Shown: piece after piece, positions 55,214 through 63,479 of the stretch
Layout of the letters: each line of letters starts with the position of its first letter
Numbering within the stretch: the stretch's first letter is position 1
Assembly (NCBI GenBank): GCA_016703645.1
Contig: JADJBR010000010.1
Location: 558,001 to 622,000, forward strand
Length of the DNA stretch: 64,000 nucleotides
DNA from: Zoogloea sp.
GTDB lineage: Bacteria; Pseudomonadota; Gammaproteobacteria; Burkholderiales; Rhodocyclaceae
Reading direction: 5' to 3'
Position numbers and translations under genes: made by a program
Notes under the pieces: model-generated
The model's database searches: none
What the model was told of the DNA's origin: nothing
The model's input: the letters and a program-made list of their open reading frames with translations, nothing else

Positions 55214-56206
55214 TCAGGCGAGGCGCGGGTGACGGCGGGCGGCCTCCTGATCTTCGGGGGCTTTGACCAGGGTGGACAGGTGGCGCTGCGCCAGCCCGAC
55301 CGGCAGGGCTTGATCGAAGGCCGCGCCATCGCTGGCCAGGGCCGCCACGAAGCCCAGGAATTCGGACGTGGAGGGCCGCTTGCGCAGGTCGTAGGCGGAG
55401 GAACGCAGGTCGGCAAACAGCGCCAGGGCCTCGTCGAGCAGGCGCCCGGGGCGCACCTGCAAGCCGGCCAGGCGGCGCACCACGATGCGGCGCAGGCGCT
55501 CGGCCTCGATGGGTTGCAGGTGAAAGAACACGCAGCGGCGCAGGAAGGCGTCGGGCAACTGCTTTTCGGAGTTGCTGGTGATGACGATGATGGGGCGCAG
55601 GGCCTCGGCCGCGCTCACCACCCGGCCACCGCCCACCTCGCGGATGCGAAAGTAATGGCGCTCCACTTCGTTGAGGGCGTCGTTGGGAAAGTCGCTGGGC
55701 GCCTTGTCGATCTCATCGATGAGCACAATGGCCCGGCGCGGGCCGCCGTACCAGTCGGGCAGCCGGCCCGCCGGAAAGAGCGTGGCTGCCTCGGCCGTGG
55801 GCAGACTCTCCACGATGGCCCGGCCAAGGGCGCCGAATTCGATGAAGTTCAGGGGGTCGAGGGCCGCCTTGTTGGTGTCGGACTGGGCGGTCTGGAAGCG
55901 CGCCACGTGGTCGAAGTGGTAGAACAGATCCTGGGCCACGCTGGTGGAGCGGGTTTCGAACTTGCACAGGGGCAGGCCCAGCTCCAGGGCCATCTTCTCG
56001 GCGAGCTGGGTCTTGCCGGTGCCGGGCTCGCCGCTCACGAGCAGGGGCTGGGCCAAGAGCAGGGCGGAGTTCACCGCGTCGGCCAGGCCGGGCTCGGCGT
56101 CGTAGGCGTCGGGGCCGAAGAAGCGCGCCCGGTCGATGGAGTCGATCTTCGCCGGCCGGGTGGCCGGGGGAATGTCGGGCGTGCCTTTGAACCAGTCGGA
56201 TGCCAC
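55214..56206 (-). CDS. MoxR-family AAA+ ATPase
   Basis: The 330-residue protein has Walker A VSGEPGTGKTQLAEKMALEL near residue 57, Walker B AIVLIDEIDKAPSDFPND near 159, sensor-1 PIIVITSNSEKQLPDAFLRR and arginine-finger RRCVFFHL, as in MoxR ATPases. MoxR proteins remodel partner complexes, normally with vWA proteins encoded next door; here the partner would be the vWA/TIR membrane protein 9 bp downstream. The GTG start has GAGAGGA 6-7 bases upstream. The gene is 23 bp after the TIR gene in the same operon. Confidence 0.92.
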   Translation of the reverse strand: MASDWFKGTPDIPPATRPAKIDSIDRARFFGPDAYDAEPGLADAVNSALLLAQPLLVSGEPGTGKTQLAEKMALELGLPLCKFETRSTSVAQDLFYHFDHVARFQTAQSDTNKAALDPLNFIEFGALGRAIVESLPTAEAATLFPAGRLPDWYGGPRRAIVLIDEIDKAPSDFPNDALNEVERHYFRIREVGGGRVVSAAEALRPIIVITSNSEKQLPDAFLRRCVFFHLQPIEAERLRRIVVRRLAGLQVRPGRLLDEALALFADLRSSAYDLRKRPSTSEFLGFVAALASDGAAFDQALPVGLAQRHLSTLVKAPEDQEAARRHPRLA

Positions 56207-56229
56207 GGTAAGTCCTCTCGATGAATGGG

Positions 56230-57678
56230 TCAGCGCGGCGCAAACCAGCCGCTATCGGGTTTCTTGACGGTCTCGGCGAAGTCCTTCATGGGCCAGCTGT
56301 CCTTTTCCTGGGGCAGGCTGCGGCCGATCAGGCTGTCCACGTCGTCCACGAGACGCGGGGTGATGTCGTGATCGATGACCCACTTGCGGACGTGGGAGTC
56401 GTTCAGTTCGGGCAGTGACTCCAGGTGGGCGCCGGCGAGCCCCCCGCCAGCGATGGCCGCGGCCAGCACCGGCAGGATGGCCTCCCGCAGGCGGGAGGGC
56501 GCGCCGGCCTCCGCGTCGGGGGCGCGCACCAGGTGGAGCGCCAGCACCAGCATGTTGTTGCGCCCCAGGGCGGGAAAGGCGGCCAGCGCGGCCAGCATGC
56601 CCTTGACCGCCAGGGCCACCTTGTCGGGCGCCTCCTTGTCCTGGCATTCGGCAACCAGGAAGATGGCGCGGGCGCCCCCCGCATGGCAGGCCGCGACTTC
56701 GGCCTCAGTGGCTGCCGGGCGGGGCCCCAGGGCACCGGCCAGCGCCCGCACGGCACGGCGGCGGGCCTCGTCCTCGCCGGCCAGCAGGGCCAACGCGCCG
56801 GGCCAGTTGAGGGCCTTGATGTGGCCAAAGGAGAGTTCTTCTTCCGGCAGACCCAGGGCGGCGCGGACCTCCCGGCGCTGAAGACGTTCGGCCCATTGGT
56901 ACAGGCAATCCTTGGTGCGCCCCTCGGTGACGAGGACCAGGGGGCAGACGAAGCCGATCCTGGCCCAGGCATCCAGCGGATCGACCAGAGCGTCGGTCTG
57001 CTCGCCCCGGTCGCACAGGTAGGGCAGCCAGTCGACGCTGAGATCCGTCCGCGCGACGGGGGCCGGCGCGACGGGCGGCGGCACGGCGTCCCCCGCCGGC
57101 ACCACCGGCACCACCGGCACCGCGTTGGGGCTGGTCAGCGCGTTCTCGATCTGCTGCTTGACCAGCTCCCAGGCATCCGCCTGCCGGTCATTGGGCCAAT
57201 CGGAGAGGGGACGAAGCCCGGAACGGGTCTCCACCGCCGTTTTGAATTCATCCTGGGGCAGACATTGCACGCCGCTCACCGCAACACGTTCCCCTTCGAT
57301 GTCCACGAAGAAATCGTCCAGATCGACCGAATGCAGGGCCACCCCGATCACCCGGATGTGGGGCGCCTGCCGCCGGCGTTCGAACATGCGGCGCAGCTCG
57401 GTCTCGCGGCAGAAGGACGACGCGTTGTAGGCATGGCTGAGAAGAACGATGAACACGTCGGTCTCCTCCAGCGCAGTGCGGATCTGCGCTTCCCACAGGT
57501 TGCCGGCCTTCAGCGCCTCGTAGTCGAAAAAGATCTCCATGTCGCCCAGCCGCTCGCACATGGGCGTCAGCGCCCGGTGCAGGCGCAGGGCATGCGGGTA
57601 GTCGGCATGACAATACGAGATAAAGATCCGCCGACCGACGGACGTCTTCTGAACTGCTTTCGGCATCCCCTCCCCCAT
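56230..57678 (-). CDS. TIR domain protein (putative NADase effector)
   Basis: The 482-residue protein has an N-terminal TIR domain (15-150: RRIFISYCHADYPHALRLHR, EIFFDYEALKAGNLWEAQIR, VFIVLLSHAYNASSFCRETE). The Glu in the FCRETE segment sits where TIR NADases keep their catalytic residue. A Pro/Val linker (about 195-225) leads to a C-terminal STAND-like or inactive-NTPase-like domain (235-480, no Walker A seen), which may be the sensor. The ATG at 57678 is used; an ATG at 57666 is possible. First gene of the four-gene operon. Confidence 0.85.
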   Translation of the reverse strand: MGEGMPKAVQKTSVGRRIFISYCHADYPHALRLHRALTPMCERLGDMEIFFDYEALKAGNLWEAQIRTALEETDVFIVLLSHAYNASSFCRETELRRMFERRRQAPHIRVIGVALHSVDLDDFFVDIEGERVAVSGVQCLPQDEFKTAVETRSGLRPLSDWPNDRQADAWELVKQQIENALTSPNAVPVVPVVPAGDAVPPPVAPAPVARTDLSVDWLPYLCDRGEQTDALVDPLDAWARIGFVCPLVLVTEGRTKDCLYQWAERLQRREVRAALGLPEEELSFGHIKALNWPGALALLAGEDEARRRAVRALAGALGPRPAATEAEVAACHAGGARAIFLVAECQDKEAPDKVALAVKGMLAALAAFPALGRNNMLVLALHLVRAPDAEAGAPSRLREAILPVLAAAIAGGGLAGAHLESLPELNDSHVRKWVIDHDITPRLVDDVDSLIGRSLPQEKDSWPMKDFAETVKKPDSGWFAPR

Positions 57679-57989
57679 GCTCCGACAGGCTTCAGGGATT
57701 CTAGCCGAATCAACTAGGCACTTGTCCTGAGGATGGAGATGGACACTTGGGCAGCGGCAGAGGTGAGCCGCCGTCTTTACATCGGCATCAATAGCCCCGC
57801 GCCGGTCGATGGGGAGGCCACCTCACTCTATTTGGAGTGGCCTGCATGGACTGTGCGATGGGAGCGCCCGACGACGTACATCCTTCGTACTAACATTGAC
57901 TGCGCCTGGCCCTGGCTCCACCCCTGCCTCGGAACACTCGCCAATGGCTGCCAACCCCTTGCCCTCTGTCTCCCGCTCCACCCGGCTTG

Positions 57990-58305
57990 GCCTACGTGCC
58001 ATGCCCTCCAGGCTCCGGGGAAGGGCTTCGGCCAGAACCGTCGTGACCTGCCACGAGGAGCAAGTCGTGGGCGATTTCAGCCTTGCGGTCGGCCAGATCG
58101 ACACGCTCGCTGCGCCGGATCGCATCCGACAGGGGATGGCCAGGGCCTGGGTGCAGGGCTGTTGAAGGATGCGATCCGGCGCAGCCTTTTGGTCGCTGAG
58201 CAGGCCGGTATTCGCGCGCTGCTCACCCACCCCATCGACGCACCGGTCGCGGGCTTCCAGGGACGATTCGGCTTTGAAGCCTCGCCCCTGCGGGAGCAGC
58301 AATGA
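57990..58305 (+). pseudogene. GNAT toxin remnant (TacT-like), frameshifted
   Basis: Two GNAT pieces lie in different frames. ARTVVTCHEEQVVGDFSLAV and GQIDTLAAPDRIRQGMA (about 58035-58142) match the beta-strand half of TacT/DUF1778-partner acetyltransferase toxins. GQGLGAGLLKDAIRRSLLVA and RFGFEASPLREQQ (about 58140-58302) match the acetyl-CoA-binding half. The connecting strand expected between GMA and GQGLG is missing, a deletion that also shifts frame. No antitoxin gene remains. The rest of 57679-57989 shows no supported feature beyond the presumed promoter of the TIR operon. Confidence 0.65.
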
Positions 58306-58405
58306 CTTCCGGTGCTCGCGGATGCCCGGCGCGCCGCGGCATGGACGGCGCGGTCTGGCGCGTGTTCCATCCCGGGGTGGGGCGCTACGCCCACCCCGGC
58401 CGCCC

Positions 58406-60172
58406 TCAGAACCGGGCGCCCACTGCCACCGCCAGAAAATCCCTGTCCCGGGCGTTGTTGTAGGTGCCGCCAAAGGTGTGGGTCCAGCCGAGTTCGGCGA
58501 GGTAGCGCTTGCCGATGTCGGCCTTCAGGGCCATGACGGCGAAGCGGCGCCCTTCGTTGAAGAGGCCGTCGGCCGACCATCCCTTGACGTCGTGGGCCCA
58601 GCTCAGCACGGGGCTCAGGTTGACGCCCTCCAGCACGGCGGGGTAGCGCCAGCCGGCGCGCAGGCGATAGCCCCAGGCGCTGCGGGTCACGTAGCCAGCG
58701 TTGGCGCAGCTGGTGGGGGTGCTCGTGCAGGTGCCGGCCACGGTGCCCACGCCGTAGAGGTCGGAGCGCCCGTAGCGGCGCAGGTGCGGGTCGGGCAGGT
58801 CGTGGACGAACTTGATGCCCGCTTCGCCGGCAAGGCCCAGTGTGTCGCCGCCGAGGAAGCGGTCCACCGCGTAGGTGGCGGCGGCCTGTAGCTGGGATAC
58901 GCTGAGGCGGTCGTAGCCATGGAGCACGCCGCCGTAGGGGGTGGCGTTCATGTCGGCCCGCAGGAGGCTGGGGGCGGTGTTGGAGGCGACGGCGTTGAGC
59001 AGGTCCACCGAGTTGAGTTGCACCGGCAGATTGGGGCGGTGGGAGAGTTCGGCCAGGAGGGTGAGGCGCGTCAGCTTGGCGGCCCAGGTCAGGCCGTAGA
59101 CGCGGATGTCCTCGGGGTATTCGGTGAGGTAGCCGGCGTTGAGGCCATCGGCATCGCCGGGCAGGAAGGGGGCGCCCCCCACCCGCGCCGAGCGGATCGG
59201 GCTGGCGATGGGGGTGCGGCTATGGTACTGGGCGGCGTAAACCCCGAGCTCGCTGGACAGGGAGGGCAGCTTGAAGAAACCGGCAAGGCCGAACTGACCG
59301 GTGTTGGCGACGTCGGGGGTGGCGCTGCGCTTGAGGAAGCGGCCACCGGTGACGGAGGCGGGGTCGCTCACCGTGTCCCCGACCATGACCCGGTTGCAGC
59401 CGGGGGCCACGTAGTCGGCGGTGGCGAAGTAGGTGCCGCAGCCGTCGAGTTCGGTGGGTCGCCACAGGAGCTGGTAGAAGGCCTCCAGGCGGGTGCTGTC
59501 GCTGGCATCCAGCCTGGCGCTGAGGGCCGTCACGGGCACCCGGGTTTCGTCCGGGGTGGCGCCGGGGCGGCGCATGGCGGGGAGGTCCACCGGCTGCAGG
59601 GCCGACAGGCCGCCGCCGATGCTCATGCGCCCGCCCCAGTCGAGGTACTGGTTGCCCACCCGCACCTGCAGGGGTAGCCCGGCAGGGGTGAAGGTGCCGG
59701 CCACCCAGGCTTCCATGAGGGCCACGCCCGAGAAGCTGCCGCGCCGGGAGAAGCCATGATCCGACAGGGCGCGGCCGGCGTCGTAGCCGGCGGGGCCGTT
59801 GCCCCAGTCGCGCCCGTCGTGGAGCAGGGCGTCGTCGTACCAGGCCTTGGCGCCCAGGGCAGCGGAGAGCGTGTCGTGCCGGTATGCCAGGTGCAGGAAG
59901 CCCTTGACCACCCGGGAGAGGGTGTCGCCCTTATCGAAGTTGAGGTTTCCGTCGTCCTGATTGCGGCCATGGGGTGCGTTTGCCGGGATGCCGGCAGCGC
60001 TGCCGTTGGTGCGCTGGATCAGGTTGGCGTCGCGCTCGGCGGTGCGCCAGGCCGACCCGGCGGATATCGACCCGCGCACGGCAAACGCGCTGTCGCCGTC
60101 GGCGGCTTGGGCAAGCAGGGGGCTCAGGGCGAGCAGGGCCGTCACGGCCGCGGGGGCGTGAAATGGGTGCAT
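58406..60172 (-). CDS. DUF1302 family outer-membrane protein
   Basis: The 588-residue protein has a signal peptide (cleaved after about residue 23, LLAQAADGD). A long beta-rich body with aromatic-alternating strands ends in VAVGARF, the terminal Phe expected of outer-membrane barrels. Family features include WGGRMSIGGGLSALQPVDLP. DUF1302 proteins are porin-like and usually lie with DUF1329, acyl-CoA and steroid/fatty-acid catabolism genes, suggesting uptake of hydrophobic compounds. RBS GAGGAGA precedes ATG. The promoter element 60211-60262 lies about 40 bp upstream. Confidence 0.85.
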   Translation of the reverse strand: MHPFHAPAAVTALLALSPLLAQAADGDSAFAVRGSISAGSAWRTAERDANLIQRTNGSAAGIPANAPHGRNQDDGNLNFDKGDTLSRVVKGFLHLAYRHDTLSAALGAKAWYDDALLHDGRDWGNGPAGYDAGRALSDHGFSRRGSFSGVALMEAWVAGTFTPAGLPLQVRVGNQYLDWGGRMSIGGGLSALQPVDLPAMRRPGATPDETRVPVTALSARLDASDSTRLEAFYQLLWRPTELDGCGTYFATADYVAPGCNRVMVGDTVSDPASVTGGRFLKRSATPDVANTGQFGLAGFFKLPSLSSELGVYAAQYHSRTPIASPIRSARVGGAPFLPGDADGLNAGYLTEYPEDIRVYGLTWAAKLTRLTLLAELSHRPNLPVQLNSVDLLNAVASNTAPSLLRADMNATPYGGVLHGYDRLSVSQLQAAATYAVDRFLGGDTLGLAGEAGIKFVHDLPDPHLRRYGRSDLYGVGTVAGTCTSTPTSCANAGYVTRSAWGYRLRAGWRYPAVLEGVNLSPVLSWAHDVKGWSADGLFNEGRRFAVMALKADIGKRYLAELGWTHTFGGTYNNARDRDFLAVAVGARF

Positions 60173-60210
60173 CTTGTCTCCTCGGTTTCTTGTTTTAGGG
60201 TTGGATCCCG

Positions 60211-60262
60211 CGTAAAGCCTATGCCGCCCTCCTCGGGGAATCAGCCCCCCAAAGAGGGGGGC
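60211..60262 (-). promoter_or_regulatory. Conserved operator/promoter element upstream of DUF1302 gene
   Basis: On the minus strand: C6, loop TCTTT, G6 (a perfect 7-bp stem including the next base), exactly 20 bp, then GCATAGGCT. The same layout with the same 20-bp gap occurs at 63091-63142 before the acyl-CoA dehydrogenase gene. The GC palindrome is a probable binding site for the LuxR-type regulator encoded between the two copies, and the CATA-R-GCT portion is a probable -10 region. Confidence 0.6.
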
Positions 60263-60375
60263 CGCCCCGGGCAGGATTGCCCAACCGCGACGGAAGCACT
60301 ACGCTCCGCGCCACGGGCAACCGACGGGCATCCCATACCCGCCCCATAAAGAAAAGACATCCAAGGAGACCCCCC

Positions 60376-63078
60376 GTGTCCGGAAGCGAGTTGATCCGGA
60401 CCAAGCTGGCCCCGCCCCTGGTGGGCGGCAGCCTGGTCGACCGTACGACGCTGCTCGGCCAGTTGAGCCAGGGCCTGTCGCGCCGGCTCACCGTGCTGGT
60501 GGCGCCGGCCGGCTTTGGCAAGACCACCCTGCTGGCGGCCTGGCATGCGGCCCTGTGGCAGCAGGGTACGGCCTGCGCCTGGGTCACCCTGGAGCGGGAC
60601 GACGATCTCTACCTGTTCGGCGCCTATCTGCTCGAAGCGCTGGCGGTGGACTGCGGGGTGGGGCGGCGCGCCCAGGCGCTGATCCGCAACGACCCCCTGG
60701 TGCCGGCCAAGAACGTGGTGTCGGTGCTGATCAACGAGATTGCCGAGGCCGGGCGCCCCATCGTGCTGATCCTCGACGACCTGGACCAGCTCGAGTCGGC
60801 GCCGGCCCACGAGGCCTTGTTCCGCCTGCTGCGCCACGGCCCCGACAACTTCCATGTGGAGGTGTCGGGCCGCAGCGCGCCGCCCCTGCCCCTGAGCCAT
60901 TTCCAGAGCCGCAACCAGTTGCTGTGCCCCGACGCCGACAAGCTGCGTTTCGACCGCTCCGACACCGGGCGCTTTCTCCACGAGGTGGCCGGGCTGAAGC
61001 TGGATGCGGCCCGCGTGCAGGCCCTGTGGCAGGCCACCGAGGGCTGGATCGCGGGCCTGCAACTGGCCTCCATTGCCCTGCGCAACGGGGCCGATGCGGC
61101 CGGCATCGGGGCCGGCCCGGGCGCCGCCACCCGGGAGATCGCCCAGTACCTTACCGAAAACGTGCTCGCCCCCCTGCCCGGACGCCTGGTGGATTTCCTG
61201 CTGCGCCTGTCCGTCCTTGATCGCGTCTCCCCTGCCCTGGGCGCGGCGGTCTCCGGATTTGATGACGCGGCGGCGCTGCTGGACGAGCTGGAGCGGCGCA
61301 ACCTCTTCCTGGCGCCCCTCGACGCGGCGCGTAGCTGGTACCGCTTTCACGCGCTCTTTGCCGACTACCTGCGCGAGCGCGCCCTGCGCCAGATCCCCGC
61401 CGAGATCCCGGCCCTGCACCGGCGTGCCAGCGCGTGGCTGGCCCAACAGCGCCTGTGGCCGGAGGCGGTCAAGCACGCCCTCGCGGCGGGCGACGAGGAT
61501 GCCGCCGCGACGTGGGTGGAGCACTCCGCCATGGCCCTCATCGAGCGCAGCGACATGCGCACCCTGCGCACCTGGCTCGGACGCCTGCCGCCCCACGTCA
61601 TCCACGGCCGCCTGCGCCTGCGCCTGGCCGAGGCCTGGTGCCAGGCCCTGAGCCTGCGCCCGCGGGAGGCCGTGGCCACACTCCATGACATCCAGGAAGA
61701 CCTGACCCGGGGCATCCTCGATACCCACGACGACGCGGCCCTGCGCTGCGAGCTACTGGCCATGCGCGCCCTGATCGCCGGCCTCACCGACGACAGCCCG
61801 GCCTCCCTGCGCCTGGCCGGCGAAGTGCTGGCGATGACCCCCGCCGAAGGCTCGTGGGTCCAGCGCATTGCCCAGACGGCCCAGACTTTCGGGCAGTGCT
61901 ACGCCGATGCGGAGGGGCGGCGCGCCCTGGACTGCGGCGACGAGCCCGCGCGCCGACCGGCCGGCGCCGGCGAGCCCGCCTATGCCACCGTCTACCGGGA
62001 GAGCATGCGCGGCCTGGGGGCTCTGGTGGAAGGGCGGATCTTCGAGGCCGAGCACCGCTTCGACCACGCCCTGCGCATCGCCGAGGAACAGGCGGGCAGC
62101 AGTTCGTCCGCCGCCGCGCTGCCCGCCGGCTACCTGGGGGCGATCCATTACGAGTGGAACGAGATTGCCCGTGCCAGTGAGATCCTGGGCGACCGTTTCG
62201 GCACCGCCATCGAAACCTCCCCCATCGGCTCCCTGACCCGCTTCTGTCTCACCGCCTCGCGCCTGGCCGCCCTGGGCGGCGAGCGCGACGAGGCCTATCG
62301 CATCCTGGAGCAGGCCGGCGCGGTGGCCCGGGACCGGGACTGGCTGCGCATGCTGACCGCCTGCGAGGGCGAAATGGTGCGCCTGCTGGTGGAAGACGCC
62401 GCCCTCGCCCGGGCCAGCCGGATCGTGCAGGCCCTGGCCGGGCGCATGCCCGCCACCCCACCCTCGCCGCCGGGCTCCTTCACCGAGACCCACTGCCACT
62501 TCGAGCTGGCCCGCAGCCGCCTGCTCATGGCCCGGGGCGCCCACCACGAGGCGGCGGTGCACCTGGAGGCCCTCGGCCGCCACCTGGCCGGGCGGGGCAT
62601 GGCCTACTTCGCCGCCCGCGCCCACCTCCTCCATGCCCTCGCCCTCGACGGCGGCGGCGCCCGCCAGGCTGCGCTGGCGGCCCTTGCGCCAGCCCTCGCC
62701 TACGGCCAGCAGAACGGTCCGGTGCGCAGCTTCATCGACGAGGGTGGCGGCCTGCTCACCCTCGTCGAAACGCTCCCCGCCGGCCTGCCCGGCGTGGACG
62801 CCTGGTATCTGGCCGACCTGCTCGGCGCCGGCGGGCGTGCCCGGGGGCGGGTGGCCGCGGGCCAGACCCCGCTCAGCGCACGGGAGCGGGACATCCTGGC
62901 CGGGCTGGCGCAGGGCCTCTCCAACAAGGAAATCGCCCGGACCCTGCAGCTCGCCCCCGAGACGGTCAAGTGGCACCTCAAGAACGTCTTCCTCAAGCTC
63001 CACGTCACGTCCCGCCTGCAGGCCGTGCACTGGGCGCGCACCCACACCCCCGGCCTGACACCGTCCGCCCCCCGCTGA
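60376..63078 (+). CDS. MalT-type LuxR family transcriptional activator (LAL)
   Basis: The 900-residue STAND ATPase regulator has an N-terminal NTPase (Walker A VLVAPAGFGKTTLLAAWHAA near residue 37, Walker B PIVLILDDLDQLES near 130), a long helical superhelix sensor region (about 330-820) and a C-terminal LuxR HTH (SARERDILAGLAQGLSNKEI and VKWHLKNVFLKLHVTSR). It should activate genes upon binding ATP and an inducer. The GTG at 60376 is chosen for the RBS AAGGAGA 7 bases upstream. Divergent from DUF1302 and followed by an acyl-CoA dehydrogenase, it is the presumed regulator of both. Confidence 0.9.
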   Translation: MSGSELIRTKLAPPLVGGSLVDRTTLLGQLSQGLSRRLTVLVAPAGFGKTTLLAAWHAALWQQGTACAWVTLERDDDLYLFGAYLLEALAVDCGVGRRAQALIRNDPLVPAKNVVSVLINEIAEAGRPIVLILDDLDQLESAPAHEALFRLLRHGPDNFHVEVSGRSAPPLPLSHFQSRNQLLCPDADKLRFDRSDTGRFLHEVAGLKLDAARVQALWQATEGWIAGLQLASIALRNGADAAGIGAGPGAATREIAQYLTENVLAPLPGRLVDFLLRLSVLDRVSPALGAAVSGFDDAAALLDELERRNLFLAPLDAARSWYRFHALFADYLRERALRQIPAEIPALHRRASAWLAQQRLWPEAVKHALAAGDEDAAATWVEHSAMALIERSDMRTLRTWLGRLPPHVIHGRLRLRLAEAWCQALSLRPREAVATLHDIQEDLTRGILDTHDDAALRCELLAMRALIAGLTDDSPASLRLAGEVLAMTPAEGSWVQRIAQTAQTFGQCYADAEGRRALDCGDEPARRPAGAGEPAYATVYRESMRGLGALVEGRIFEAEHRFDHALRIAEEQAGSSSSAAALPAGYLGAIHYEWNEIARASEILGDRFGTAIETSPIGSLTRFCLTASRLAALGGERDEAYRILEQAGAVARDRDWLRMLTACEGEMVRLLVEDAALARASRIVQALAGRMPATPPSPPGSFTETHCHFELARSRLLMARGAHHEAAVHLEALGRHLAGRGMAYFAARAHLLHALALDGGGARQAALAALAPALAYGQQNGPVRSFIDEGGGLLTLVETLPAGLPGVDAWYLADLLGAGGRARGRVAAGQTPLSARERDILAGLAQGLSNKEIARTLQLAPETVKWHLKNVFLKLHVTSRLQAVHWARTHTPGLTPSAPR

Positions 63079-63090
63079 GGCCCCCCGCCC

Positions 63091-63142
63091 CCCCCCTTTT
63101 GGGGGGCTGGATCGGGGAGGGGACTCGCATAAGCTGCAGCGC
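63091..63142 (+). promoter_or_regulatory. Conserved operator/promoter element upstream of acyl-CoA dehydrogenase gene
   Basis: C6-TTTT-G6 (63091-63106), a 20-bp gap, then GCATAAGCT (63127-63135), matching the element at 60211-60262 in parts and spacing. The palindrome could also act as a terminator for the LuxR-type gene ending at 63078. The remaining leader to 63479 shows no gene. Confidence 0.55.
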
Positions 63143-63479
63143 ACGAGAAACGCGAACCAGGGCCCCCAGCCCCCGGATTCGTGACAGGCACCGGAGGAAG
63201 ACAGTGGAATTGCCGTATCGCGATGGCGACGCAGGACGCCGGGCCGCCCAGGCCCTAGCCCGCCCCTCGTCCGCAGCGCAGCGCAGCATTGCGCCCTCTC
63301 CCTCCGTCAGCACGGTCTGGCCGGTATCCCTCGAACCGCCTCCCTCCCGTTGTATTTCAAAGCGGTTCGCAACGCCGGACAGTCCCGGGAAGCGGGCCGG
63401 TGCCCTCCCTCCCCGGCACCGGCCCGCCTGACCCCTCCCCCGCTTCCTTCACTGTTTTGCCCTTAGCCCAGGAGCCGCC

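Noticed and set aside
57733-58305. Full-length 190-residue gene
   Set aside because: Only the last third resembles a protein family (GNAT); the other GNAT half lies in a different frame, so it is a pseudogene.
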